DNA from: CAZDGB01 sp964504645
GTDB lineage: Bacteria; Planctomycetota; Planctomycetia; Planctomycetales; Planctomycetaceae
Length of the DNA stretch: 7,296 nt
Reading direction: 5' to 3'
Assembly: GCA_964504645.1 (NCBI GenBank)
Contig: CAZDGB010000343.1
Span: forward strand, 1 to 7,296
In this document: positions 1-6,441 of the stretch, one piece after another
How positions within the stretch are numbered: position 1 is the first letter of the stretch
Layout of the letters: each line of letters begins with the position of its first letter
Translations under genes and position numbers: made by a program
Notes under the pieces: model-generated
Told to the model about the DNA's origin: nothing
Seen by the model: the letters and a program-made list of their open reading frames with translations, nothing else
Databases searched by the model: none

Positions 1-2455
1 GCGGTTGACCGTTAGCCCGCAACGAAATCGTCTTCCTCCGCCGCGGCGGCAAATGAAAGTAATTGTCGCTCGGCAAATAGCCGGGCGTCAGCAGCCGCAC
101 GTTCTGTAGGAAACTGTCGGATTGAAGTTCGACGAGATACTCCCGCGGCGACACGCGCCGGGCGACGGCTTCGATCTGCGGATGCCGCAACGGCAACAGC
201 GGCCGGCGCTGCAGGAAATGATATGCCTCGCTGATGACCTCGCCGTCTTCGCCGAACCAGGCGGCCATCACGATATCGTGAGCCGGCGGCCCGAAGCGGT
301 AGGCGTAAGACACATCATAGAATCGTCCCAACACGTCATCCGCTGAGACCATCTGCCGCGAACGAGCCGGCACATGGATCGAACTTCGCTCGCAGGCGAC
401 GACGACGTTCGGCTCCCGCAGCAATTGGACTTCGAGCGTCCCCGCACAAACGGCATCGGTCTCGTTGCTCAAATGCAGATGGACGCCGTTCAGGCCCTCA
501 TCCGTCAGCGTGAGTTGCCGCGGCTGCCAGACGCGTTTCAACGCGTAGTACGCGGACTTCGGCACGCCGGTGGAATCGACGATCCCCCAGCCGGCCGCGG
601 GCCACAGGTCCTTGTAGAACCAGACGAGCGCCCCGGAATTGCGGCTGTGAACGCTCCGCCATTCGGAGAACGCCTGCGACATCATCTCGCCGGTCGCGAC
701 GCGGCCCAGTTGCAAATACCGCGGCACGTCGCGGGACCGCAAAGCGACGGGATCGACGCCGAACAATTCTCGCACGTAATGATCGCGGACGTCCTCGAAA
801 TCCCAACCGGCGCCGGAATCGCGCGGCACGCGCTGTTTCCAGGCCGGAGCATGCGGCACGGGCCGCGCGCCGCCGGTGATCGCTTCGATCGCCGCATCTT
901 CGGGGAGATTCGAGAAACCGAGGCATTCCGGCGTGAAGCGCACGTCGGAGCGCCGCACATCCTCGACGTTGCGCAGATACGCTCCGACGCCGTAGTAATG
1001 CGTCACGCCCTCTCGCGGATGAAACGGCAGCCCCGATCCCGATGGCGTGGAAGGAACATAAGCCGTGCCCCGATGTTGCGCGGCGCAGAGCGCGGGCAAC
1101 TGCTCGCCGAACCAGGCATTCCGCCAGACTTCGCGCGGCAGGCCGAGCATCGCCGCCTGCTGTTCGACCTCACTGTTGCCGCAGTAAACGACGACCGACG
1201 GATGCGCGGCAAGCCGCCGTACCTGCTCGGTCGCTTCTTGGGCGATGTTTCGCTGAAAGCCTTCGTCGGCGACCGGATAATCCATGTTCGCGAACGAAAA
1301 ATCCTGCCAGACGAGCAGCCCCAGTCGATCGCACAACTGATAAAACTGTTCGCTTTCGTACGTCATCGTGCCGGTGACACGGAGCATATTCGCCCCGGCG
1401 TCGCGGGCCAGCTGCAGATCGTGTTCCAGCGATTCCTGCGTGCCGGTCAACGTGAAAATATCGCTCACCGTCCAGCAGGCTCCGCGGCAGAAGACCGGCA
1501 CGCCGTTCACGCGCACCGAAAATCCGCCGTCCGTCGTGTCGACTTCGAAGTTGCGAAATCCCACGTCGCCGCACGGAAAATGAAGCGATTCATTTTCCCT
1601 CTCAATCACCAGTTCGCACGGCAACAACCGCGGTTCGCCGTGCGTATGCGGCCACCAGAGCGGAACCTCGGCGATCCGCAATTCGCCCGCAAGGAAGTCA
1701 TTCTCGCAAACGCTCAATTCGCATCGATGCTCGCCGACGCGCAATTCCGCACGCGTAATTGGCGATGTGGCGAGAACCTGCGCCTCGAAATTCACGACGC
1801 CGGTCGTGCCGTCGAGCCGTGTCCGCAGATGCCGCTCTGCCAGTTGCACGGCATTCGTTTCCAGCCGGATGCCGCGCCACGGACCGATCGCAGGGACCGG
1901 CGGCGACCAGCCGGGAATGCGGCCTTGCAGCGATGTGCGGATCCATCGCAGTTGCTGATGATCGACGAGATTCGTCTTCCACTTCGGCCGCGGCCGCTTG
2001 CGTTTCAAGTCGTAGCTCACCGAGCGAAAGACGATGGCCAGTTCGTTCACGTCGCGCAGCCGGGAAGAGACATCGACGCGATACGACCGGAACATGTTGT
2101 CCGTCGTAAGAATCGATTCGCCGTTCAGCCAGACTTCCGCGAGCGTCGCCAGCCCGTCGAAGCAGAGCGTGCATTGCGTAGGATTTGCCGAGTCATCGAG
2201 GCGAACCCCGAACGTCTTGCGATACCACCAGTCGCTGGCGTCGATTTCCGGCGGCCGCCGAAAATCCCAACGGCCGGCGTCGCGCAATGCGGAAGCCACT
2301 GTGCCGGGAATCTGCGCCACAAACATTTCGGGCGCGTGATCGTCTAGTTGATCCGGATGCGTCACCGTCCCCGGCGCGCAGGCGCAGCACGTCCAGCCGT
2401 CGGTGAACGGCAGGTCGAGATCGAGTTCCGCGGCGAGTTCCGGGGCAAGGGACAT
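1..2455 (-). CDS. Glycoside hydrolase family 2 protein, beta-mannosidase-like (3' end cut by window edge)
   Basis: The minus frame is open from the ATG at 2455 to the window edge (818 residues). The order fits GH2 beta-mannosidases, which cleave terminal beta-linked sugars with retention: sugar-binding jelly roll (about 40-195), Ig-like domain (about 200-305), TIM barrel (about 310-640), C-terminal beta domains. Within the barrel, VVVYCGNSE gives the likely acid/base Glu429 and RFTPECLGFSNLP the likely nucleophile Glu510. SGALVWFYKDLWPAAGWGIVD (about 607-627) matches the family's barrel-end W-x-x-x-D-x-WP signature. The last part, PSDNYFHLPP (about 795-804), matches the usual C-terminal domain, so few residues should be missing. 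No signal peptide or membrane segment is seen, so it is predicted to be cytosolic, unlike many polysaccharide-degrading GH2 enzymes. It starts 20 bases after the DUF1839 stop, with a weak AGGA upstream, and is probably the last cluster gene visible. Family assignment is firm; sugar specificity is inferred. Confidence 0.9.
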   Translation of the reverse strand, partial: MSLAPELAAELDLDLPFTDGWTCCACAPGTVTHPDQLDDHAPEMFVAQIPGTVASALRDAGRWDFRRPPEIDASDWWYRKTFGVRLDDSANPTQCTLCFDGLATLAEVWLNGESILTTDNMFRSYRVDVSSRLRDVNELAIVFRSVSYDLKRKRPRPKWKTNLVDHQQLRWIRTSLQGRIPGWSPPVPAIGPWRGIRLETNAVQLAERHLRTRLDGTTGVVNFEAQVLATSPITRAELRVGEHRCELSVCENDFLAGELRIAEVPLWWPHTHGEPRLLPCELVIERENESLHFPCGDVGFRNFEVDTTDGGFSVRVNGVPVFCRGACWTVSDIFTLTGTQESLEHDLQLARDAGANMLRVTGTMTYESEQFYQLCDRLGLLVWQDFSFANMDYPVADEGFQRNIAQEATEQVRRLAAHPSVVVYCGNSEVEQQAAMLGLPREVWRNAWFGEQLPALCAAQHRGTAYVPSTPSGSGLPFHPREGVTHYYGVGAYLRNVEDVRRSDVRFTPECLGFSNLPEDAAIEAITGGARPVPHAPAWKQRVPRDSGAGWDFEDVRDHYVRELFGVDPVALRSRDVPRYLQLGRVATGEMMSQAFSEWRSVHSRNSGALVWFYKDLWPAAGWGIVDSTGVPKSAYYALKRVWQPRQLTLTDEGLNGVHLHLSNETDAVCAGTLEVQLLREPNVVVACERSSIHVPARSRQMVSADDVLGRFYDVSYAYRFGPPAHDIVMAAWFGEDGEVISEAYHFLQRRPLLPLRHPQIEAVARRVSPREYLVELQSDSFLQNVRLLTPGYLPSDNYFHLPPRRRKTISLRANGQP

Positions 2456-2475
2456 GGACGACTGCGATTCCTGGG

Positions 2476-3495
2476 TCAGCGCATTTCCACGAATTCCGGG
2501 TCCGGGGCGATCGGCGATTCGCTCCACGTCGCGCCGAAGCGCAGTTCGTTCGCGGCCCGGCTCCAGGTCTCGGCCATGGTTTCGAGCGGTCTCAAGTCGA
2601 GCGGCTTCTTGCGGGACATCGCGCGGGCCAGTTGGAATTGCATCGACTTCGCCGCGGCGGACAACTCGGCGAACGATTCCTGGGCGACTTCGAAGCCATG
2701 CACGCCGTGCGACCGCAGCCAGTCGAGATACGTCGCCGCCAGTTCATAGCAGGCCCCGAATTGCCGCAGCGTGGCGAACGAATACTGATGAAAGACTTCC
2801 AGCGGCGCGTCGGCCAGCCACTTCAGATCGGCGCCGAACGCCTGCTGAAACTTGTGGAACGGATTCACGTGCGGCAACCGGTCGATCTGCCGGCTGAGCA
2901 GCGACAGCGACGTCTGCACCAGATGATTGCGCGTTCGCGGCACGTCGTCGCGGCGCTTCACGAACTCCACATACGGCGGTAGAAGTTCCGCCGGCGTATT
3001 TCCGTCCAGCCGCAGGATGTGCGTGAAATCGTCATCGCGCAGCCGATAGAAGCCTTCGCCGTGAAAGTAACCGAGCTCACGGCGTTCCACGTCGATCTCG
3101 ACGACGGCGACCGTCGATTTGACGTGTTCGCGGTGATACGCCGTCCCCTGCGTGTCCGGCAGATAAAACGAATCGAGTTCGACGAGCACCGGCCGGCCGC
3201 GGCGCACCTGCTCGACGAGATGCTGCGACAACGGACGCCAGATGAGCAGTTCCTGGATGTCGAGTCCGTAGAGCGCCGCGAGATCACCCAGTTGGAATTT
3301 GAAGAACGTCCACTGGTCGCCTTCGAAGTCGATGCCGACGGTGAACGGCAGCGCCGCGACCGGGTCGAAGCCCCAGGCGTGCAACAGTTCGATCCAGACG
3401 TCGCAATAGCAGTTCGTCTCCGCCCAGTTCCGTTCCCGGGTGTGGATCGGATGGCGGGCGTAGTCGTCGTCGATGTCGAACGCGGCGAATTTCAT
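2476..3495 (-). CDS. DUF1839 family protein, possible C39/BtrH-like acyltransferase
   Basis: This 339-residue protein resembles DUF1839 proteins, which I associate with amino acid:[carrier protein] ligase loci; no function is established as far as I know. Two stretches stand out. ETNCYCDVWIELLHA (26-40) puts Cys29 and Cys31 at the start of a helix. GRPVLVELDSFYLPDT (100-115), followed by YHREHVKSTVAVVEID (120-135), resembles the strand-turn-His-strand layout of papain-like C39 peptidases and BtrH-type acyltransferases, with His121 or His124 as candidate catalytic residue. The C-terminal half (about 180-320) looks helical. An aminoacyl-transferase role using the charged carrier protein is my inference. 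The start was chosen at 3495 because this ATG overlaps the ligase stop as ATGA; the frame stays open upstream to 4083, but that part is an out-of-frame copy of the ligase gene. No signal peptide. Confidence 0.85.
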   Translation of the reverse strand: MKFAAFDIDDDYARHPIHTRERNWAETNCYCDVWIELLHAWGFDPVAALPFTVGIDFEGDQWTFFKFQLGDLAALYGLDIQELLIWRPLSQHLVEQVRRGRPVLVELDSFYLPDTQGTAYHREHVKSTVAVVEIDVERRELGYFHGEGFYRLRDDDFTHILRLDGNTPAELLPPYVEFVKRRDDVPRTRNHLVQTSLSLLSRQIDRLPHVNPFHKFQQAFGADLKWLADAPLEVFHQYSFATLRQFGACYELAATYLDWLRSHGVHGFEVAQESFAELSAAAKSMQFQLARAMSRKKPLDLRPLETMAETWSRAANELRFGATWSESPIAPDPEFVEMR

Positions 3496-4418
3496 AATCC
3501 GAGCACATCCTTGACGTCGCCGGGCCAGCGGTCGACGTCGAAGCCATGTTTCATGAAGAGAGCCAGCACGGTCCGCTCGAGTCCGAACCCGATGCAGGCG
3601 GTGTGGGCGTAGTTGCCGTCCGGCGTGCGAATGTCGAAGGCGCGGCCGAAGTAATCGAGGTGATAATTGCACGACGCGACCGCCGTCAGCTTTTCCTCGG
3701 TGGCGACGGGGTGCAGCAGCTCGAACTTGAGTTCCTGTTCCTTCTGGGCCGACGCCATCACTTTGCCGCCGCGGCCGAAGAACGGGTCGTTGGCCGCTTC
3801 CACGTGGACGTCGAGTCCCACGGAATTCAGGATCTCCTTGCTCAACCGCAGCCAGTAATGGCGATGGGCCAGCGCCTGCTCCGCGGTGCCGATGCGGACG
3901 AATTCCCGCTGGCGGAAGATCTGCAAGCGGGCCGGGTCGTTGGACGGCTCGTGCCGGAACACGGACGACCGCAAGTCGACCAGCCGCCCGGCATAAGTCA
4001 CTTCGCCGGTCGCCGTCGGATAGAGCGGATAGCACGTCGCCGGCGTGAGCATGACTTCGGTCGGCGTCAGGCTTCCCGTCCACTCCTCGCCGTTGGCCCG
4101 TTGATTCAACAGCCGCAAATGATCGCGTTCGTTCCCGGTGAAACTGTGAACCGACCCCATCAAGTCCGGAAAGTTTTCGATGTGCGACGTCCGCAAATAG
4201 TGCTTCCGAGGCAATAATCCCGGCAATCGCAGCACTTCAGGCTTGAGCGGCGCCGCCTGCCGCGTGACGACCTGCTCGAAGCGGTCGATCACATCTTCGA
4301 ACACGCCGTTATAGCCGTACAGCCCCTGCACGCCGAGCGGCAGCAAGAGACCGGCATTGGTCAGCCGGTTCAGACAATGTTCGTAAGCGTCCGTCAGGGA
4401 AAACGTCGTGGTGCACAT
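3492..4418 (-). CDS. Amino acid:[carrier protein] ligase (truncated class II aaRS homologue)
   Basis: A 308-residue catalytic core of class II aminoacyl-tRNA synthetases, related to the atypical zinc-containing seryl-tRNA synthetase, with no tRNA-binding domain. Characterised homologues activate glycine or alanine with ATP and transfer it to the phosphopantetheine thiol of a small carrier protein rather than to tRNA. Visible here: motif 2 (VFRHEPSNDPARLQIFRQRE, about 153-172) with the ATP-contacting Arg155 and Glu157; motif 3 (GFGLERTVLAL, 277-287) with Arg282; and candidate zinc ligands Cys129 (TPATCYPLYP), Glu172 (RQREFVRIG) and Cys250 (VASCNYHLDYF). The stretch SVHSFTGNERDH (89-100) also looks typical of the family. 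The amino acid cannot be read from the sequence alone. The start lies 3 bases after the dehydrogenase stop without a clear Shine-Dalgarno, suggesting translational coupling; the stop overlaps the DUF1839 start. The gene four positions upstream in the cluster order encodes the presumed carrier partner. Confidence 0.92.
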   Translation of the reverse strand: MCTTTFSLTDAYEHCLNRLTNAGLLLPLGVQGLYGYNGVFEDVIDRFEQVVTRQAAPLKPEVLRLPGLLPRKHYLRTSHIENFPDLMGSVHSFTGNERDHLRLLNQRANGEEWTGSLTPTEVMLTPATCYPLYPTATGEVTYAGRLVDLRSSVFRHEPSNDPARLQIFRQREFVRIGTAEQALAHRHYWLRLSKEILNSVGLDVHVEAANDPFFGRGGKVMASAQKEQELKFELLHPVATEEKLTAVASCNYHLDYFGRAFDIRTPDGNYAHTACIGFGLERTVLALFMKHGFDVDRWPGDVKDVLGL

Positions 4419-4421
4419 CGG

Positions 4422-5621
4422 TTAGTATTCATCCTTATGAGCGAGGAGCATCGTCGCGTTCAATTTGGAAATACGGTCGTTGTTCACCATCACGGCCGCG
4501 CCATAGGCGTCGCGGAGTTGCCGCGACAGGCTGAATTTCGAATCGTTGCGATAGCCGGCAATCCCGCAGATCAGCATCGCTTCGTTGACGACGTCGACGA
4601 TCCGCCGCGAGCACGACAGTTTGAGATTGTTCGTCCGAATCGCGAAGCCGAAGCCGCTGAAAGCGTTTGGGCATGTGGAGGTCAGCAGCGATTGGTATTC
4701 GCGGGCCAGGCCGTAAACGTTGTGCCGCATCTCCTGCAGCCGCTGATTCACGTCGGACAGCCGCATCGCGCCGGGCGGCACAACGCTCGGATTCTTGCGG
4801 GCCTCCTGGCGGACAAACGCCCGCGCCCGATTGACGGCATCCGCGGCGATCCCCGTCCACAGCGCGCCCCACACGATGTGCGAGTACGGGTGCATCGTTT
4901 CGGCGAGAATCGTTTCGAAGCTCACCGGCAGAATCTGTTGTACGTGGCCGGTCGCCGTCACTCTGAAGCCCGAGCTGCACGTGCCGCGAAAGCCGAGCGT
5001 GTCCCAATTCGAGATCGGCACGGCGTCGTATTCGCCGCGGCGAAGCATGACGAGCGCCTGCTCGTGGGCCGGCGAGTCCGGCGAGCGCCGGCACGTCAGC
5101 AGAATTTCGTCCGAGTATTCGCCGTAGGAAATGACCGGCGCTTGTTTGGTGACGGTGAAATGTTCGTCCTGAACTTCGGCCGCGCACACGCTGGAGCGCA
5201 GGTCGCCGCCGGTGCCGATTTCCGTCGTCGCGGACGCCATCAGCCGCTGCTCGGCGACGAGTTGTTCGAGATAGTCGCGAAAATAAGGCGACGACTGGCC
5301 GTGATGCACGACGCACGCGACCTGAATCGAGTGCATCGCGTAGATCATCGCCGACGAGCCGCAGTAGTGGCCGAGCGCCTCGCAAATCCGGGCGACCTCG
5401 ACGACGTCGAGCCCCATCCCGCCGAATTCCCGCGGCACATAGGCGCTCAACAACCGGGCCTCTTTCAGCGCGGCTATCGACTCCACGGGAAACCGGCCGT
5501 CGCGATCCACGCCCGCGGCATGCTCCGCCAGCACATCCTTCCCGAGGACATGCGCCAGCTTCAGCACGTCCTCAAAACGCAGTTGGACGTCCGGTTCCGC
5601 GAGAGTCAAAGTGTTCGACAT
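4422..5621 (-). CDS. Acyl-CoA dehydrogenase-like flavoprotein, divergent
   Basis: The 399 residues follow the acyl-CoA dehydrogenase fold: N-terminal helical domain (about 15-125; VPREFGGMGLD at 62-72), middle beta domain (ATTEIGTGGDLRSS at 131-144, standing where TEPGAGSD normally binds FAD/substrate; WDTLGFRGTCSSGF at 206-219), and C-terminal helical domain (ICGIAGYRND, RQLRDAYG, 351-374). It is divergent: the usual W-I-T/S-N is APVISY, the R-x-x-F-G motif is not seen, and the usual catalytic Glu-Gly after R-D-A is replaced by Asn-rich MVNND (378-382). No acidic residue is obvious at the alternative helix-G position (MHPYSHIVWGA, 243-253). Since it sits between the carrier protein and its ligase, I infer that it acts on an aminoacyl thioester on the carrier, much as flavin dehydrogenases oxidise prolyl-carrier proteins in pyrrole biosynthesis. 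Its start has only a weak GGA upstream. Confidence 0.88.
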   Translation of the reverse strand: MSNTLTLAEPDVQLRFEDVLKLAHVLGKDVLAEHAAGVDRDGRFPVESIAALKEARLLSAYVPREFGGMGLDVVEVARICEALGHYCGSSAMIYAMHSIQVACVVHHGQSSPYFRDYLEQLVAEQRLMASATTEIGTGGDLRSSVCAAEVQDEHFTVTKQAPVISYGEYSDEILLTCRRSPDSPAHEQALVMLRRGEYDAVPISNWDTLGFRGTCSSGFRVTATGHVQQILPVSFETILAETMHPYSHIVWGALWTGIAADAVNRARAFVRQEARKNPSVVPPGAMRLSDVNQRLQEMRHNVYGLAREYQSLLTSTCPNAFSGFGFAIRTNNLKLSCSRRIVDVVNEAMLICGIAGYRNDSKFSLSRQLRDAYGAAVMVNNDRISKLNATMLLAHKDEY

Positions 5622-5649
5622 GATTCCGAGTTCAAGAAGAAGAGTTCAT

Positions 5650-5821
5650 CCGCAGATTTCGCAGAGAACGCAGATTCAAAATGAGGAAGATGGCCGCAAA
5701 AAAGCGCAAAAGTCGCAAAAAATTGAAATGGGATTCGGCCAGCTCTTCTTTTGCGCCTCTTGCGCTTTTTTGCGGCCATCCTTCTTGGTTTTCATCTGCA
5801 GAAAATCTGCGAAATCCGCGG
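5650..5821. repeat. Large imperfect inverted repeat with CGCAGATTT and GCGCAAAA units
   Basis: The spacer between carrier protein and dehydrogenase is mostly one long hairpin. Inner arms 5689-5720 and 5749-5780 pair at 30 of 32 positions, starting with 21 perfect bases (GATGGCCGC, six A, GCGCAA), around a 28-base loop. Outer arms 5650-5665 and 5806-5821 pair at 15 of 16 (CCGCRGATTTCGCAGA); the bases between are only loosely complementary. Each arm contains degenerate short direct repeats (CGCAGA/CGCAGATT outside; CGCAAAA-type inside). Similar CGCAGATTT/GCGCAAAA strings are, from memory, scattered between genes in planctomycetes and related phyla, often translated as spurious proteins. No transposase is present; it may be a MITE-like or palindromic intergenic element. 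If transcribed with the operon it could affect RNA stability or act as an attenuator. Confidence 0.85.
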
Positions 5822-5834
5822 TTCCTGTCTTTCG

Positions 5835-6113
5835 CTATTCCGCCGACAGTTCCGTGATGAGATGCGCGATGGTCGAGACGCTGCGGAACGTCGAGCGGTT
5901 AAGTTTCGATTCGGGGAATTCGAGGTCGAACCGTTCTTCGAGGGCCAGCATCACGCCGACGGTGGCGAGCGACGTCAAGCCGGCGCCGTACAGATCGTCC
6001 TCGTCGGTGAGATGTTCTCCGCCGCCGGGCAACCGGCCGTGCTGGCGGATGATGTCGCGAATGGCCTGAACGTCGGCCAGCGTCTTTTCAGCGGAATCTG
6101 TGATCGAATGCAC
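5835..6113 (-). CDS. Stand-alone acyl/aminoacyl carrier protein
   Basis: A 92-residue carrier protein with the usual four-helix layout. The phosphopantetheine site is in DLYGAGLTSLATV (40-52), with Ser48 in G-L-T-S-L in place of the common D-S-L. The following LALEERFDLEFPESKLNRSTFRSV (56-79) matches carrier proteins served by amino acid:[carrier protein] ligases more than fatty-acid ACP, notably the L-N-R-x-T-F stretch. The GTG start at 6113 is preferred: a purine-rich GGGGAG lies 8 bases upstream, and the length fits the family. The frame is open to an ATG at 6335, but the extra 74 residues are low-complexity, Arg/Gly/Pro-rich and cover hairpin leader DNA. It is the first gene of the cluster and presumably carries the amino acid loaded by the ligase at 3492-4418. 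A phosphopantetheinyl transferase must be encoded elsewhere. Confidence 0.9.
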   Translation of the reverse strand: MHSITDSAEKTLADVQAIRDIIRQHGRLPGGGEHLTDEDDLYGAGLTSLATVGVMLALEERFDLEFPESKLNRSTFRSVSTIAHLITELSAE

Positions 6114-6333
6114 GAGCCCGTCTCCCCCCCGGCAACAGAACTTCGAACCCCGACGCCCTCGGCGCGGGGACTTTTCGCCACGCTTCGCCGGCAACACCGC
6201 CGGCGACGTGTTGAAATTTAGTTCAGCGCCCGCCGCAGGGTTGCCGATCGGCGACGTTTCTCGCCGAGACCCGTGGGGGAGAGAGCGACCCTGCCGGTTG
6301 TGCGGGTCGTGATAGACGAGTTGCAATGGGAAC
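6114..6333 (-). other. Leader/upstream region of the carrier-protein operon, with two GC-rich hairpins
   Basis: No gene is supported here. Two hairpins are visible: 6148-6169 (CCCCG and CGGGG arms plus inner CGCC/GGCG, one bulged A, loop CTC) and 6186-6205 (CGCCGGC / GCCGGCG, perfect 7-base arms, 6-base loop). Between 6209 and 6226 there is an AT-rich patch reading CTAAATTTCAAC on the minus strand that might be part of a promoter, but I see no convincing -35/-10 pair. The operon promoter presumably lies in or just beyond this region. Confidence 0.4.
6122..6127 (-). promoter_or_regulatory. Ribosome binding site deciding the GTG start of the carrier protein
   Basis: On the minus strand the bases read GGGGAG and are followed by 8 bases and GTG. 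They are the end of a run of seven G (6130-6124). This is the only good Shine-Dalgarno-like site near the conserved part of the carrier protein and supports GTG at 6113 over the distant ATG. Confidence 0.6.
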
Positions 6334-6363
6334 AAACCCGGTTCTGCTTTGATAACCGGGTTT
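6334..6363. terminator. Perfect 10-base hairpin, terminator-like on the plus strand
   Basis: AAACCCGGTT (6334-6343) and AACCGGGTTT (6354-6363) pair perfectly around a 10-base loop. On the plus strand it runs into TTTCGCTTTTT. On the minus strand there is no long T run after it. It shares the CCCGGTT core with the neighbouring hairpin at 6390-6419. It may block antisense transcription or be the second half of a tandem terminator. Confidence 0.5.
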
Positions 6364-6389
6364 CGCTTTTTGGCTCAGCGAACAAAAGC

Positions 6390-6419
6390 GAATCCCGGTT
6401 AGAAGACGAACCGGGATTC
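6390..6419 (-). terminator. Likely rho-independent terminator of the alpha/beta hydrolase gene
   Basis: GAATCCCGGTT (6390-6400) and AACCGGGATTC (6409-6419) form a perfect 11-base stem with an 8-base loop. It begins 22 bases after the hydrolase stop codon and on the minus strand is followed by GCTTTTG. A small 5-base stem (AAGCC/GGCTT, 6430-6443) overlaps the stop codon just before it. Confidence 0.7.
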
Positions 6420-6441
6420 TGTTGTGAGGAAGCCCGACGGC

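Noticed and set aside
374..2347. 657-codon plus-strand open frame
   Set aside because: It is antisense to the GH2 gene, is rich in Arg/Ala/Pro with no domain pattern, and the minus strand over the same bases encodes clear GH2 motifs. High third-position GC commonly keeps such shadow frames open.
3496..4083. N-terminal extension of the DUF1839 frame to 535 residues
   Set aside because: The extra 196 residues overlap the ligase gene in another frame and read as Arg/Asp-rich shadow sequence. The ATGA junction at 3492-3495 gives a natural start.
3546..4217. 223-codon plus-strand frame
   Set aside because: It is antisense to the ligase gene with its class II motifs and has no recognisable features of its own.
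3492..4418. A true seryl-tRNA synthetase
   Set aside because: The tRNA-binding domain is missing, the length is only a catalytic core, and a dedicated carrier protein is nearby.
4377..5684. 435-codon plus-strand frame
   Set aside because: It is antisense to the dehydrogenase gene, which has recognisable family motifs; the plus-strand product is Arg/Ala/His-rich without features.
5650..5821. CRISPR array
   Set aside because: The repeat units are short, degenerate and arranged as a palindrome, without regular unique spacers or cas genes.
5611..6069. 152-codon plus-strand frame across the inverted repeat
   Set aside because: Its peptide (such as KKAQKSQK and FFCASCAFLRP) is the translation of the short CGCAAAA/CGCAGA repeats, a well-known source of spurious proteins, and the rest is antisense to the carrier protein.
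6114..6335. N-terminal extension of the carrier protein to 166 residues
   Set aside because: The added sequence is low-complexity, covers leader hairpins and has no homologue-like pattern; carrier proteins of this type are about 90 residues.
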